A program made the position numbers and the translations under genes. DNA of 64,000 bases, from contig JACKJA010000002.1 in the NCBI GenBank assembly GCA_020638175.1, positions 558,001 to 622,000 of the forward strand. The letters run 5' to 3'. Shown here piece after piece: positions 1-9,292 of this stretch (its first letter is position 1; each line of letters starts with the position of its first letter). The notes beneath the pieces were generated by a model that had not been told where the DNA came from, searched no databases, and worked only from the letters and a program-made list of their open reading frames with translations. Source of the DNA: Rhodospirillales bacterium. Lineage in GTDB: Bacteria; Pseudomonadota; Alphaproteobacteria; Micavibrionales; Micavibrionaceae.

Positions 1-85
1 GCCGGGCAAGACAGCGGCCATCCATGTCAGCCTGACCGATGAGGGAAACCATGCACAGGCTTTTGTGGTGATAGAAGCGCTTTAA
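1..85 (+). CDS. acpS: Holo-[acyl-carrier-protein] synthase, C-terminal end (partial)
   Basis: The reading frame is open from base 2 and stops with TAA at 83-85, giving 27 C-terminal residues. They read like the AcpS end, with a VSLTDEGNHAQAFVVIEAL tail that fits the last beta strand and the conserved S-D-E-x-x-x-A-x-A-F-V pattern. AcpS moves phosphopantetheine from CoA onto apo-ACP. The gene sits directly before lepB-rnc-era, which is its usual place in alphaproteobacteria. The 5' part lies outside the window. Confidence 0.7.
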   Translation, partial: PGKTAAIHVSLTDEGNHAQAFVVIEAL

Positions 86-136
86 AATTAAATCACCTCT
101 GGCCTTTGCCGGAAAGATTGGTTAAGAAAACAAATC

Positions 137-949
137 ATGTCTGAAAAACCCGAAGAAACACAGGAAGAACAAAAGCCCGTCACGCCGCCGCTAAATGCGC
201 GGGAGGACTGGGAAGAGTTCATAAAAACGGCCCTGATTGCCGTTGTTCTGGCGCTTTTGGTGCGGACGTTTTTCATGGAACCGTTCAATATCCCGTCCAG
301 CTCGATGAAGCCGACGCTGGAGATTGGCGATTATTTGTTTGTCTACAAGCCGGCCTACGGCTATAGCCGTCATTCCTTTCCTTTCAGTTTCGCGCCGATC
401 GAAGGACGGATCTGGAACCGCGGGAAAGAGCCTAAACGGGGTGATGTGGTTGTGTTCAAATTGCCAACCAACGAGTCTGTTGATTATATCAAACGTATTA
501 TCGGCCTGCCGGGCGATACCGTACAGGTGGTTGACGGCAAGCTGTATTTGAACCGGCGACTGGTGCCTCGCGATCCGGTGGGGCTGAAGCGGATCAAGGA
601 AGGCGATAACGGCGTCACGGTCATGGAGTATATTGAAACGTTGCCGGGCGGGATTATGCACAGTATTTATGAGGAATCTGACGATCGTCCGCTCGACAAC
701 ACCGAAGAATTCACCGTCCCGGAAGGGCATTATTTCATGATGGGCGATAACCGCGATAATTCTCAGGACAGCCGGGTATCATACGTTGTTGGCTATGTAC
801 CGCTGGAAAATATTGTGGGGCGGGCCTCGTTTATTTTCTTCTCGACCAACGGTTACGCCAACATAGCGGAAGTGTGGAAATGGCCGTGGAGCATACGTTA
901 CGACCGTTTGTTCAAGAGCATTGGCCCCGTCCGCCCGGCAATGGAATAA
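137..949 (+). CDS. lepB: Signal peptidase I
   Basis: This 270-residue membrane serine protease removes signal peptides from exported proteins. A cytoplasmic acidic N-terminus is followed by one membrane segment (about residues 29-46). The family motifs are present in order: PSSSM with catalytic Ser56, the Lys region DYIKRIIG (Lys119), and GDNRDNSQDSR near residue 200. That is the full Ser/Lys dyad set of family S26. It is followed within a few bases by rnc and era, so the three are probably cotranscribed. Confidence 0.95.
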   Translation: MSEKPEETQEEQKPVTPPLNAREDWEEFIKTALIAVVLALLVRTFFMEPFNIPSSSMKPTLEIGDYLFVYKPAYGYSRHSFPFSFAPIEGRIWNRGKEPKRGDVVVFKLPTNESVDYIKRIIGLPGDTVQVVDGKLYLNRRLVPRDPVGLKRIKEGDNGVTVMEYIETLPGGIMHSIYEESDDRPLDNTEEFTVPEGHYFMMGDNRDNSQDSRVSYVVGYVPLENIVGRASFIFFSTNGYANIAEVWKWPWSIRYDRLFKSIGPVRPAME

Positions 950-953
950 GCGC

Positions 954-1646
954 ATGAATATGCCATTACCCCAGCGGATTGATAGCCTTCAGAAAAAACT
1001 GGCAATCCGTTTTCAGGATCTATCCCTTCTCGAAAAAGCGCTGACCCATGCCAGCATGGGGCCGGCGGACAATTACGAACGGCTGGAGTTTCTGGGCGAC
1101 CGGGTTCTCGGTCTGGTGATGGCTAAGATTCTGTTTGAAACCTTTCCGCAAGAAGACGAAGGCGATATGGCCAAACGCCATGCGGTACTGGTTCAGGGAA
1201 AAACGCTGGCCCAGATCGCGCGGGAAATTGATCTGGGTGATTTTATGATTTTGTCGGAATCCGAACGCGCGGCGGGTGGCGGCAACAATGATAATATTCT
1301 GGCTGACGGGATGGAGGCGATCATCGGTGCCCTGTTTCTCGAGCAAGGGCTGGATGTGTGTATGGATCTGATTAAACGCTTGTGGGGTGACCGTATCTTG
1401 GTGATGCGCCGGCCCCCGCGCGATCCTAAAACCGCGCTGCAGGAATGGGCGCAGGGACGCGGTTTGCCGTTGCCGCTGTACGAGGAACTCGCCCGCGAAG
1501 GTCCGGATCATGCCCCGGAATTTCATATACAGGTCAGTGTCGAGGGGTTTGATTCCGCCGATGCGACCGGCGCGTCCCGCCGCAAGGCGGAAAAGGATGC
1601 CGCGGCCAAATTATTGGCCCGGTTGGAAAAGGGAATGTCATTATGA
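954..1646 (+). CDS. rnc: Ribonuclease III
   Basis: The 230-residue double-strand-specific endoribonuclease processes rRNA and other structured RNAs. The signature NYERLEFLGDRVL lies at residues 40-52. Acidic metal ligands continue through the domain (DGMEAIIGALFLEQG), and a C-terminal double-stranded RNA-binding domain covers about residues 155-225. I chose ATG 954, just after the lepB stop, instead of the upstream TTG at 921, which would overlap lepB. The stop overlaps the era start (ATGA), so translation is probably coupled. Confidence 0.94.
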   Translation: MNMPLPQRIDSLQKKLAIRFQDLSLLEKALTHASMGPADNYERLEFLGDRVLGLVMAKILFETFPQEDEGDMAKRHAVLVQGKTLAQIAREIDLGDFMILSESERAAGGGNNDNILADGMEAIIGALFLEQGLDVCMDLIKRLWGDRILVMRRPPRDPKTALQEWAQGRGLPLPLYEELAREGPDHAPEFHIQVSVEGFDSADATGASRRKAEKDAAAKLLARLEKGMSL

Positions 1647-2548
1647 CAACACGGTGCGGTTTTATTGCGGTAATTGGCGCCCCGAACGCCGGTAAATCAA
1701 CGCTGATTAACCAGATGGTCGGCAGCAAGGTCACAATTGTATCGCCCAAGGTACAAACCACCCGCACGCAGGTGCGCGGTATCGCTTTGCACGAAAACAG
1801 CCAGATTATCTTTGTTGATACGCCGGGGATTTTTGTGCCGAAAAAACGTCTGGAGCGAGCAATGGTGGCGGCGGCCTGGGCGGGAAACGACGAAGCCGAC
1901 ATGGTTGTGCTGGTGGTCGATGCATCCGCGAAGGGGCGGGCAAAGGAAGAAACCGCGGCGATTATTGACCGTCTTGTTCAGTCCGGCGACAAACGTCCTT
2001 GTTTTCTGGTGTTGAACAAAGTCGATTGTATTGCTCCGGAAAAGCTGCTGAAAAGCGCCCAGGAATTGAATGACCGTTTTCCCTTTCAGGCGACATTTAT
2101 GGTGTCGGCGCTCAAAGGCAAGGGAACGGATGATATTTTAAATACGCTGGCGGCGGCGGTTCCGGAAGGGCCGTTTTTGTTTCCCGAAGACCAAAGCGGC
2201 GATATGCCGATGCGCTTTATGGCGGCGGAAATCACCCGCGAAAAGCTTTACCACCGCCTGCATCAGGAGCTGCCTTATTCTCTGGCCGTTGAAACGGAAA
2301 ACTGGGAGCAGTTTGATAACGGCAGCATCAAAATCAGCCAGATCGTTTATGTCTCGCGGGAAGCCCATAAGCCGATTGTTCTGGGCAAAGGCGGACAGAC
2401 AATCAAGGCCGTGGGCCAGATGGCGCGCAAAGAGCTGGAAGATATCATGGGTGTACAGGTTCATTTGAAGCTGTTTGTCAAAGTCCATGAAAACTGGGCG
2501 GATGACCCGGAACGCTATGAACATATGGGCCTTGATTTCCGGGCATAG
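1643..2548 (+). CDS. era: GTPase Era
   Basis: This 301-residue GTPase acts in maturation of 16S rRNA and the 30S subunit. It carries the P-loop GAPNAGKS (residues 12-19), the G2 region TTRTQVRG, G3 DTPG, and G4 NKVD. A C-terminal KH-like RNA-binding domain contains VLGKGGQTIKAVG. It overlaps rnc by four bases. Length and motif order are normal for Era. Confidence 0.96.
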   Translation: MTTRCGFIAVIGAPNAGKSTLINQMVGSKVTIVSPKVQTTRTQVRGIALHENSQIIFVDTPGIFVPKKRLERAMVAAAWAGNDEADMVVLVVDASAKGRAKEETAAIIDRLVQSGDKRPCFLVLNKVDCIAPEKLLKSAQELNDRFPFQATFMVSALKGKGTDDILNTLAAAVPEGPFLFPEDQSGDMPMRFMAAEITREKLYHRLHQELPYSLAVETENWEQFDNGSIKISQIVYVSREAHKPIVLGKGGQTIKAVGQMARKELEDIMGVQVHLKLFVKVHENWADDPERYEHMGLDFRA

Positions 2549-2742
2549 TGATATCTTGCCGTCCAGTCTTTCTTTTTTCTTTTTTTGAATTTGTGGATAA
2601 GAAGCAGTTTTTTATAGGCCGACTCTGGTCGGCGAATCATTCGCCTGCTACAGTACAAAAATTCGCTGAACAAAATGTTTTTTATGTTTTTCAAAGGGTT
2701 AATTGTGCCCTGCGTGTGTGGATTCACGGGAGGAGAGAAAAT

Positions 2743-3222
2743 ATGAGCTGGACGGAAGAACGCGTTGCGCTTTTGAAAAAACTCTGGGGAGAGGGGCGGA
2801 CCGCCGCCGAGATTGCCAAGGAACTTGGTGACGTAACCCGAAACGCCGTTATCGGAAAAGCGCACCGTTTAAAATTGTCCAATCGTGTTTCTCCCATTCA
2901 GCAAAACACAAAGAAAGTAACCTCTAAAATCGCTGTCGAAGAAAAGCCAAAGGCGGCAAGGCTGGCTAAGCCCGTCATGCGCGACCCGGTTAAAACAGAC
3001 GGCGTGACGATGGCGGAATTAACCCCGAAAATGTGCCGGTGGCCGATGGGGGATCCCAAAAGCGCCGATTTCCGTTTTTGCGGCTGCAATTCCGTCCCCA
3101 GTATGCCCTATTGCGAGGAGCATGCCCGGATGGCCTATCAGACAACCAGCCGTTCCCGCGCCTTTCAGGCGGAAGACTTTGATAACGTCGATCAGGATGT
3201 CAAAAAAGTCGTAGCGGTTTAA
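2743..3222 (+). CDS. gcrA: Cell-cycle regulator GcrA
   Basis: GcrA is an alphaproteobacterial sigma70-bound transcription factor that responds to promoter methylation in Caulobacter. The 159-residue protein starts MSWTEERVALLKKLW, the conserved N-terminal helix-turn-helix. It ends with the C-terminal motif CRWPMGDPKSADFRFCG followed by a second Cys region. ATG 2743 is chosen because it follows a good GGAGGAGA site and begins with the conserved MSWT; the frame is open upstream to 2548, but that stretch is not GcrA-like. The gene is the best marker here for Alphaproteobacteria. Confidence 0.95.
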   Translation: MSWTEERVALLKKLWGEGRTAAEIAKELGDVTRNAVIGKAHRLKLSNRVSPIQQNTKKVTSKIAVEEKPKAARLAKPVMRDPVKTDGVTMAELTPKMCRWPMGDPKSADFRFCGCNSVPSMPYCEEHARMAYQTTSRSRAFQAEDFDNVDQDVKKVVAV

Positions 3223-3243
3223 GCTGTTCTTGCCTTATTTTTT

Positions 3244-3271
3244 AAAACCGTCCCGGTTTGGGGCGGTTTTT
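3244..3271 (+). terminator. Rho-independent terminator after gcrA
   Basis: An 11-bp stem (AAAACCGTCCC with GGGGCGGTTTT, one G-U pair) with a five-base loop is followed by a T-rich tract. It begins 22 bases after the gcrA stop. Confidence 0.8.
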
Positions 3272-3387
3272 ATTTGTTTTCATGATGTTTTTCCTTCTGA
3301 CCGTCCTAATTAAATGGGTGACGGGAACCGAACCCTTGTGTTATCGGTAGCATATTGAAGAACTTGATAAAAAGGCACCGACATTCC

Positions 3388-4476
3388 ATGAATAAGTCAT
3401 ACATGATTGCCGCAGTCATTGCGCTTTGTTCTGCTGTCTGGGTTATATCCGGGCTGGTTTCTTCGTCGGACCCGGCAGGCGGTAGCAAAGAAGAAACGGC
3501 GGTGGAATCCTCTGGACCGGCCTTGATGAAGGTACGGGTCCAGGAAAGTGTAGCGCTGCCCATGGTTGACGATATCGTGATTACCGGGCGGACGAAGGCC
3601 TCGCGGACGGTTGAATTGCGAGCGGAAACGGACGGAAAAATAACCGGGCTTCTGGCTGAAAAAGGGGCGCTTGTCGAAGAAGGGCAGGTTCTCGCTCGTC
3701 TTGATGAACGGGATCGCAAGGCCAGACTGGAAGAGGCCCGCGAACGTGTCAACCAGCGTCAGATCGAATATAATGCCGCCAAATCATTGGAAAACAAGGG
3801 GTTTAATTCTAAAATCCGGTTGGCGCAAGCCCGGGCGGATCTGGAATCGGCGCGGGCCGTTCTGAAAAACGCTGAAATTGAATTGGCTAACATAGAAATA
3901 AAAGCCCCATTTGCCGGGGTTCTGAATACGCAGGATATCGAAATTGGCGATTACGTCGAAAAGGGACAGCTTCTCTATAGTATCGTTGATCTGAACCCGG
4001 TTGAACTATCCGGTTATATCAGCGAGCAAAAAGTCGGCCTGATCAAAGCGGGCACGGAAGCATCAGCCATCCTGACGGGAAACCGGGCGATCAAGGGAGA
4101 GGTCAGCTTTATTGCCTCGGCGGCCGATCCGGACACCCGGACATTTGCGATAGAGATGACGGCGGATAATCCCGATTATGTGATCGTCGAAGGGCTGACC
4201 GCGGAAATACATATCCCGGCGCGGGAGAAAAAAGCGCACCAAATCTCACCCGCGATTATTGCCCTGAATGATGCCGGCGAGATCGGCGTCAAGGTGGTTG
4301 ATGATAAGGATACGGTTCGGTTCGTATCTGTAAATGTATTGGCGAATACGCCCGATTACATGTGGGTGACGGGTTTGCCGGACAAGGCACGTTTAATCAC
4401 GATAGGACAGGATTTCGTTCTGGAAGGCCAGCAGGTCGATCCCCGGCTTGTGAATGATAAAGAGGGTGATTTATGA
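3388..4476 (+). CDS. RND efflux periplasmic adaptor (membrane fusion protein)
   Basis: This 362-residue protein should link the inner-membrane pump encoded next to it with an outer-membrane channel. An N-terminal hydrophobic anchor (about residues 5-22) is followed by a barrel-sandwich half around residues 65-105, with VELRAETDGKITGLLAEKGA and then VEEGQVLARLD. A helical hairpin (about 105-165) and the returning half (IKAPFAGVLNTQDIEIGDYV) follow, and then the beta-barrel. ATG 3388 is preferred over TTG 3355 because it puts the anchor at the N-terminus. The stop overlaps the permease start (ATGA). No outer-membrane factor gene is nearby, so a shared TolC-like channel is likely. Confidence 0.88.
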   Translation: MNKSYMIAAVIALCSAVWVISGLVSSSDPAGGSKEETAVESSGPALMKVRVQESVALPMVDDIVITGRTKASRTVELRAETDGKITGLLAEKGALVEEGQVLARLDERDRKARLEEARERVNQRQIEYNAAKSLENKGFNSKIRLAQARADLESARAVLKNAEIELANIEIKAPFAGVLNTQDIEIGDYVEKGQLLYSIVDLNPVELSGYISEQKVGLIKAGTEASAILTGNRAIKGEVSFIASAADPDTRTFAIEMTADNPDYVIVEGLTAEIHIPAREKKAHQISPAIIALNDAGEIGVKVVDDKDTVRFVSVNVLANTPDYMWVTGLPDKARLITIGQDFVLEGQQVDPRLVNDKEGDL

Positions 4477-7400
4477 GCGGTCGTCTGATTAATGCCGCGA
4501 TCAACCGCAACCGGACGGTTTTGTCTGTTTTGGTGCTGATCCTGATTGTCGGGCTGGGGGCATACAGGAGCATCCCCAAAGAGGCTAACCCGGATATCGA
4601 CATTCCGATGATTTATGTCTCGATGGCTCTCGAAGGTGTGTCGCCCGATGATGCCGAGCGGCTGCTTTTGCGCCCGATGGAACAGGAACTCAGTAGCATA
4701 GAGGGACTGGATGAATTGAAATCGACTGCCTATCAGGGCGGCGGCTTTGTTCTTCTGGAGTTTCAGGCCGGCTTTGACAAGGATAAGGCGCTGGACGATG
4801 TGCAAAAGGGCGTCGATCATGCGCGTCCTGACTTGCCGGACGATGTCGAAGAGCCGGAAGTTACGGAAGTTAATTTTAGCTTGTTCCCTGTTCTGGTTGT
4901 GACGCTGTCCGGTGACGTTCCCGAACGATCCTTGTTGCGTCTGGCCCGCGATCTTCAGGAAAAACTGGAAGGCATTCCCTCTATTCTCGAAGCCAATATT
5001 GCCGGCGATAGGGAAGAGGTTGTTGAAATCCTGATTGATTCCAAAGCGCTGGAAAGCTACGCCCTCGATGGCGGAGCAATCATCCAGTTTTTCCAGCGTT
5101 CCAACCGGCTGGTCGCGGCGGGGAATCTCGACACCGGGGCCGGGCGGTTTGCCATTGAAGTGCCGGGGCTGTTTGAAAGCGTAACGGATCTTTACGACAT
5201 GCCGGTCCGCGCCGAAGGGGATTCAGCGATCAAGCTAAAGGATATTGCAGAAATTCGCCGGACATTTAAAGATCCGGAGAATTTCGCGCGCCTGAACGGC
5301 CAGCGGGCCATAGCCCTCGAGATTGTCAAACGCAGCGGTGAAAATGTCATCGAAACCGTGGAAGCGGTCAAAAAAATGGTGGCGGAAGAACGCGCTTACT
5401 GGCCCGAAGGCGTCGATGTCAGCTTCAGTCAGGACCAGTCCAAAAATATACGCACGATGTTGAGCGATCTTCAAAATAATATGATCAGCGCAGTATTGCT
5501 GGTCATGATTGTCGTTGTGGCGGCGCTGGGCGTGCGGGCGGCGGGGCTTGTAGGCGTGGCGATCCCCGGCGCGTTCCTGAGCGGCATTATGGTTCTCTCC
5601 CTTATGGGGTTGACGGTGAATGTCGTGGTTTTGTTTTCCCTGATCCTGTCGGTGGGGATGTTGGTTGATGGCGCGATTGTCGTGACGGAATACGCAGATC
5701 GTAAAATGATCGAAGGATTGCCGCGCAAAGAGGCCTATGCCGCCGCCGCTACCCGTATGGCATGGCCGATTATTGCTTCGACCGCGACAACCTTGGCGGC
5801 GTTTGCGCCGTTGCTGTTCTGGCCGGATACGGTCGGCGAATTCATGAAATTCATGCCGATTACCATGATTGCCGTTCTGGCTTCGTCCCTGTTGATGGCG
5901 CTGATTTTTGTGCCGACGCTGGGATCTTTGATTGGCGCGCCGGATAAAAGCCATAAAAAGATAGATTTATCGGCGATGGGCTCTCGCGATCTATTGTCGT
6001 TGCCGGGTTTTACGGGGTTTTACGTGCGGGTGCTGGATCATGCTCTCAATCACGCCGGTAAAATCCTGCTGCTGGCCGTTTTTTTGCTGGTCGGGGTACA
6101 GGTTGCCTATGGCAAATTTGGCAAGGGCGTCGAATTCTTCCCGGATATCGAGCCAGAGATTGCATCGGTTCTGATCCATGCCCGCGGAAATCTGTCGGTT
6201 TACGAGAAAGATGAACTGGTCCGCGAAGTCGAAAGCCGTATCCTTGACATGGACGGGATTGAAACATTTTACACGCGCTCGGGTAAGGCGGCGGGGTCCG
6301 GCTCCGAGCTGGCCGAAGATGTAATCGGCCAGATTCAGGTGGAGTTTACCGAATGGAATACCCGCCGTCCGGCAAACGAAATTCTATCCGATATCGAGGC
6401 ACGCACAGCCGATATGGCGGGAATCTTCGTAGAAACCGCGAAGATGGAGGAAGGCCCCCCGACCGGAAAAGCTGTGCAAATCGAAATCAGCTCCCGCTTC
6501 CCGGACGCTATTCCTCCGGCGGTAACTCTGGTTCGCGGCGTGTTAACGGATCTGGGTGATTTTATAGATGTCGAGGACACTCTGCCGCTGCCCGGCGTGC
6601 GCTGGGAGCTGGATGTTGACCGGGCCCAGGCGGCGAAATTCGGTATGGATATTTCCACGATCGGGAATTATATCCGGCTGGTGACCAATGGTCTGAAGGT
6701 TGCGGAGTACAGGCCGGATGATAGCCATGACGAAATTGATATCGTTTTACGGCACAAGCGCGAGGAGCGCACCCTTGACCAGCTTGACCGGATACGGATC
6801 GAAAGCAGCGATGGGTCCGTACCGATCAGTAATTTTGTCCGGCGGACGGCCGAACCCGCCGTCGGCACCATAAACCGCGTCGATCAAAAACGCGTGGTTA
6901 CGGTCAAAGCCGATTTACCGCCCGGCATTAACACGGCCGCCAAAGTCGACCAGATCAAGCAATGGCTGGCGGATAATGCCGACAAGATTGATCCCCGGCT
7001 GGATATTAAGTTCCGCGGGGAGGATGAAGAGCAGCGTGAATCACAGTCGTTTTTAATCAAGGCGTTCGGGATTGCGCTCTTTATGATGGCGGTCATTCTG
7101 GTGACCCAGTTCAACAGTTTTTATCAGGCGTTTTTGATTTTATCGGCGGTCATTATGTCGACGATCGGTGTGATGCTGGGGCTGCTGATTACCGGCCAGC
7201 CTTTCGGGATCATTATGAGCGGGATCGGCGTGATCGCGCTGGCCGGGATTATCGTGAACAACAATATCGTCCTGATCGACACGTTCGATGTCCTGCATAA
7301 AAAGCTGCACGATCAGATGAGCGTAAAAGAACTTGTCCTGCGGACCGGAGCGCAGCGCCTGCGGCCTGTTTTGCTGACAACGATTACCACGATTTTGGGG

Positions 7401-7649
7401 CTTTTGCCGATGGTGTTCCAGCTCAACATAGATTTTGCGTCACGGGAAATTTCACATGGTGCGCCGTCTACCCAGTGGTGGGTGCAACTGGCGACGGCGA
7501 TTGCGTTCGGCCTGAGTTTCTCAACTTTGTTAACGTTGGTGGTGACGCCGTGTGCCTTGGTATTTAAAGAAACGGCATCTTCGATATTTACAAAAATCAT
7601 GGTAAAATCAAAGACATGGATAAGCAAAAACAAGACTACCCATGGCTGA
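4473..7649 (+). CDS. RND efflux permease (AcrB/HAE family)
   Basis: The 1058-residue inner-membrane pump has the duplicated RND layout: TM1 near residue 12-30, a large periplasmic loop, a TM block around 335-470, a second loop, and a C-terminal TM block around 865-1030. Proton-motive-force-driven export of drugs or lipophilic compounds is the family role. In TM4 the usual D-D pair reads VDGAIVV, so the second Asp is Gly; this variant is known to me from other alphaproteobacterial pumps. It overlaps the adaptor gene by four bases. Its 3' end overlaps the next gene by 34 bases. The substrate cannot be told from the sequence. Confidence 0.93.
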   Translation: MSGRLINAAINRNRTVLSVLVLILIVGLGAYRSIPKEANPDIDIPMIYVSMALEGVSPDDAERLLLRPMEQELSSIEGLDELKSTAYQGGGFVLLEFQAGFDKDKALDDVQKGVDHARPDLPDDVEEPEVTEVNFSLFPVLVVTLSGDVPERSLLRLARDLQEKLEGIPSILEANIAGDREEVVEILIDSKALESYALDGGAIIQFFQRSNRLVAAGNLDTGAGRFAIEVPGLFESVTDLYDMPVRAEGDSAIKLKDIAEIRRTFKDPENFARLNGQRAIALEIVKRSGENVIETVEAVKKMVAEERAYWPEGVDVSFSQDQSKNIRTMLSDLQNNMISAVLLVMIVVVAALGVRAAGLVGVAIPGAFLSGIMVLSLMGLTVNVVVLFSLILSVGMLVDGAIVVTEYADRKMIEGLPRKEAYAAAATRMAWPIIASTATTLAAFAPLLFWPDTVGEFMKFMPITMIAVLASSLLMALIFVPTLGSLIGAPDKSHKKIDLSAMGSRDLLSLPGFTGFYVRVLDHALNHAGKILLLAVFLLVGVQVAYGKFGKGVEFFPDIEPEIASVLIHARGNLSVYEKDELVREVESRILDMDGIETFYTRSGKAAGSGSELAEDVIGQIQVEFTEWNTRRPANEILSDIEARTADMAGIFVETAKMEEGPPTGKAVQIEISSRFPDAIPPAVTLVRGVLTDLGDFIDVEDTLPLPGVRWELDVDRAQAAKFGMDISTIGNYIRLVTNGLKVAEYRPDDSHDEIDIVLRHKREERTLDQLDRIRIESSDGSVPISNFVRRTAEPAVGTINRVDQKRVVTVKADLPPGINTAAKVDQIKQWLADNADKIDPRLDIKFRGEDEEQRESQSFLIKAFGIALFMMAVILVTQFNSFYQAFLILSAVIMSTIGVMLGLLITGQPFGIIMSGIGVIALAGIIVNNNIVLIDTFDVLHKKLHDQMSVKELVLRTGAQRLRPVLLTTITTILGLLPMVFQLNIDFASREISHGAPSTQWWVQLATAIAFGLSFSTLLTLVVTPCALVFKETASSIFTKIMVKSKTWISKNKTTHG

Positions 7650-9292
7650 ATAATTACCCCGATGCGATTGACTGGCATGCCGATATTCCGGTGCGCCCGG
7701 TCTATGAGGTTTTGGAGGAAACAATCAAGACTTATGGGCATCGCCCGGCCTTTGATTTTCTGGACAAAAAATGGACCTGGGCGGAGATCGGCAATCTGGT
7801 CGACCGGATGGCCAGAGGTCTACAGGATATAGGGGTTACAAAAGGCGTAAAAGTCGGTTTGTTCCTGCCGAACTGCCCGTATTTTCTGGTATCTTATTAT
7901 GCGGTGCTAAAGGCCGGGGGCACGGTCGTCCATTTCAACCCGCTCTATCCGGAACGGGAACTGGCGCATCTGATTGAGGACAGCGAAACTGATATCATGG
8001 TAACGCCGGACCTGAAGATGCTGTGCGATAAAATGCACGCGATGTTGCATGCCACGCGGCTGAACAAGCTGATCGTTTGTTCTTTTACCGCTATTTTGCC
8101 GTTTCCCAAAAACGTGCTGTTCAAAATTTTCAAGGCCGGGGAACTCGCCAAATGCGCCCACCCGGACCGGATGATATCGTTCGATAAACTGACAGCCAAT
8201 GAAGGCAACCCGGCGCCGGTCATGATCGACCCCGTAAATGATGTGGCCGTGTTGCAATATACCGGCGGCACGACCGGCACGCCCAAGGGGGCGATGCTGA
8301 CCCATGCCAATATTGTTGCTAATCTCGAACAATCGGCGCGCTGGTTCCCGCAGCGGCGCGAAGGTCAGGAAAAAATGCTTGGCGTTTTGCCGTTTTTCCA
8401 TGTTTTTGCGATGACGGCGATCATGAATATGAGCGTACGCTGTGGTTTTGAAATCATTGCAACGCCGCGTTTTGAACTCGATGAAACCCTGAAAATAATT
8501 CACAAAAAGAAACCGCATTTTTTTCCGGCGGTCCCGGCGATTTACAGCGCTATCAACAATCACAAAAATCTCGATAGCCATGATCTGACGTCGCTGCGCT
8601 ATTGCGTATCGGGCGGCGCGCCGCTGCCGGTTGAGGTTAAAAACACCTTTGAACGCCATACAGGATGCGTGGTGGTCGAGGGCTATGGCCTGTCGGAATC
8701 CTCGCCCGTTGTCTGTGTCAATCCGGCGGAGGGTGAAAACAAGGCAGGCTCGATCGGTTTGCCGGTGCCGAACACGATTGTTGAACTGATTGACCCGGAA
8801 ACCGGCCAGCCGGTCAAACCGGGTGCGCGTGGCGAGCTGTGCGTCAGGGGGCCGCAGGTTATGAAAGGCTATTATAACAAGCCCGAGGAAACAGCCGCGG
8901 TTCTGAAAAACGGCCGCCTCCATACCGGCGATGTGGCAACCATGGATAAGGAAGGCTATGTCTTTATCGTCGACCGGATCAAGGACATGATTATCACTAA
9001 CGGCTACAACGTCTATCCCCGCAATGTCGAGGAAGCGATTTACCTCCACCCGGCGGTCGAGGAATGTATCGTCGCTGGCGTGAAAAACGAACAGCGCGGC
9101 GAAATCGTCAAGGCGTGGATCAAACCGAAAGCGGGCCGTGAACTAACTGTGGTCGACATGAAGGATTTCTTGAAAGACAAACTCTCGCCCATGGAAACCC
9201 CGCGCCTCTACGAATTCCGCGAGCAGCCCTTGCCCAAAACCATGATCGGAAAACTCAGCCGGAAGGATGTGCTGGCGGAGGAAAAGGACTAG
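7616..9292 (+). CDS. fadD: Long-chain fatty-acid-CoA ligase (FadD type)
   Basis: This 558-residue ATP-dependent adenylating enzyme activates fatty acids to acyl-CoA. It shows the AMP-binding motif YTGGTTGTPKGAMLTH (around residue 216), the GYGLSESSP motif, RGPQVMKGYY, the TGD motif, and the C-terminal hinge DRIKDMIITNGYNVYP. The start ATG lies inside the 3' end of the RND permease (34-base overlap), and the N-terminus QDYPWLNNYPDAIDW looks authentic. It converges with a minus-strand gene and shares four bases at the stop codons. Confidence 0.9.
   Translation: MDKQKQDYPWLNNYPDAIDWHADIPVRPVYEVLEETIKTYGHRPAFDFLDKKWTWAEIGNLVDRMARGLQDIGVTKGVKVGLFLPNCPYFLVSYYAVLKAGGTVVHFNPLYPERELAHLIEDSETDIMVTPDLKMLCDKMHAMLHATRLNKLIVCSFTAILPFPKNVLFKIFKAGELAKCAHPDRMISFDKLTANEGNPAPVMIDPVNDVAVLQYTGGTTGTPKGAMLTHANIVANLEQSARWFPQRREGQEKMLGVLPFFHVFAMTAIMNMSVRCGFEIIATPRFELDETLKIIHKKKPHFFPAVPAIYSAINNHKNLDSHDLTSLRYCVSGGAPLPVEVKNTFERHTGCVVVEGYGLSESSPVVCVNPAEGENKAGSIGLPVPNTIVELIDPETGQPVKPGARGELCVRGPQVMKGYYNKPEETAAVLKNGRLHTGDVATMDKEGYVFIVDRIKDMIITNGYNVYPRNVEEAIYLHPAVEECIVAGVKNEQRGEIVKAWIKPKAGRELTVVDMKDFLKDKLSPMETPRLYEFREQPLPKTMIGKLSRKDVLAEEKD

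Noticed and set aside
191..730. Long minus-strand frame opposite lepB (and similar long frames opposite pheT, polA, fadD and the RND genes)
   Set aside because: They are antisense shadows of well-supported genes and have unnatural His/Arg/Gln-rich composition.
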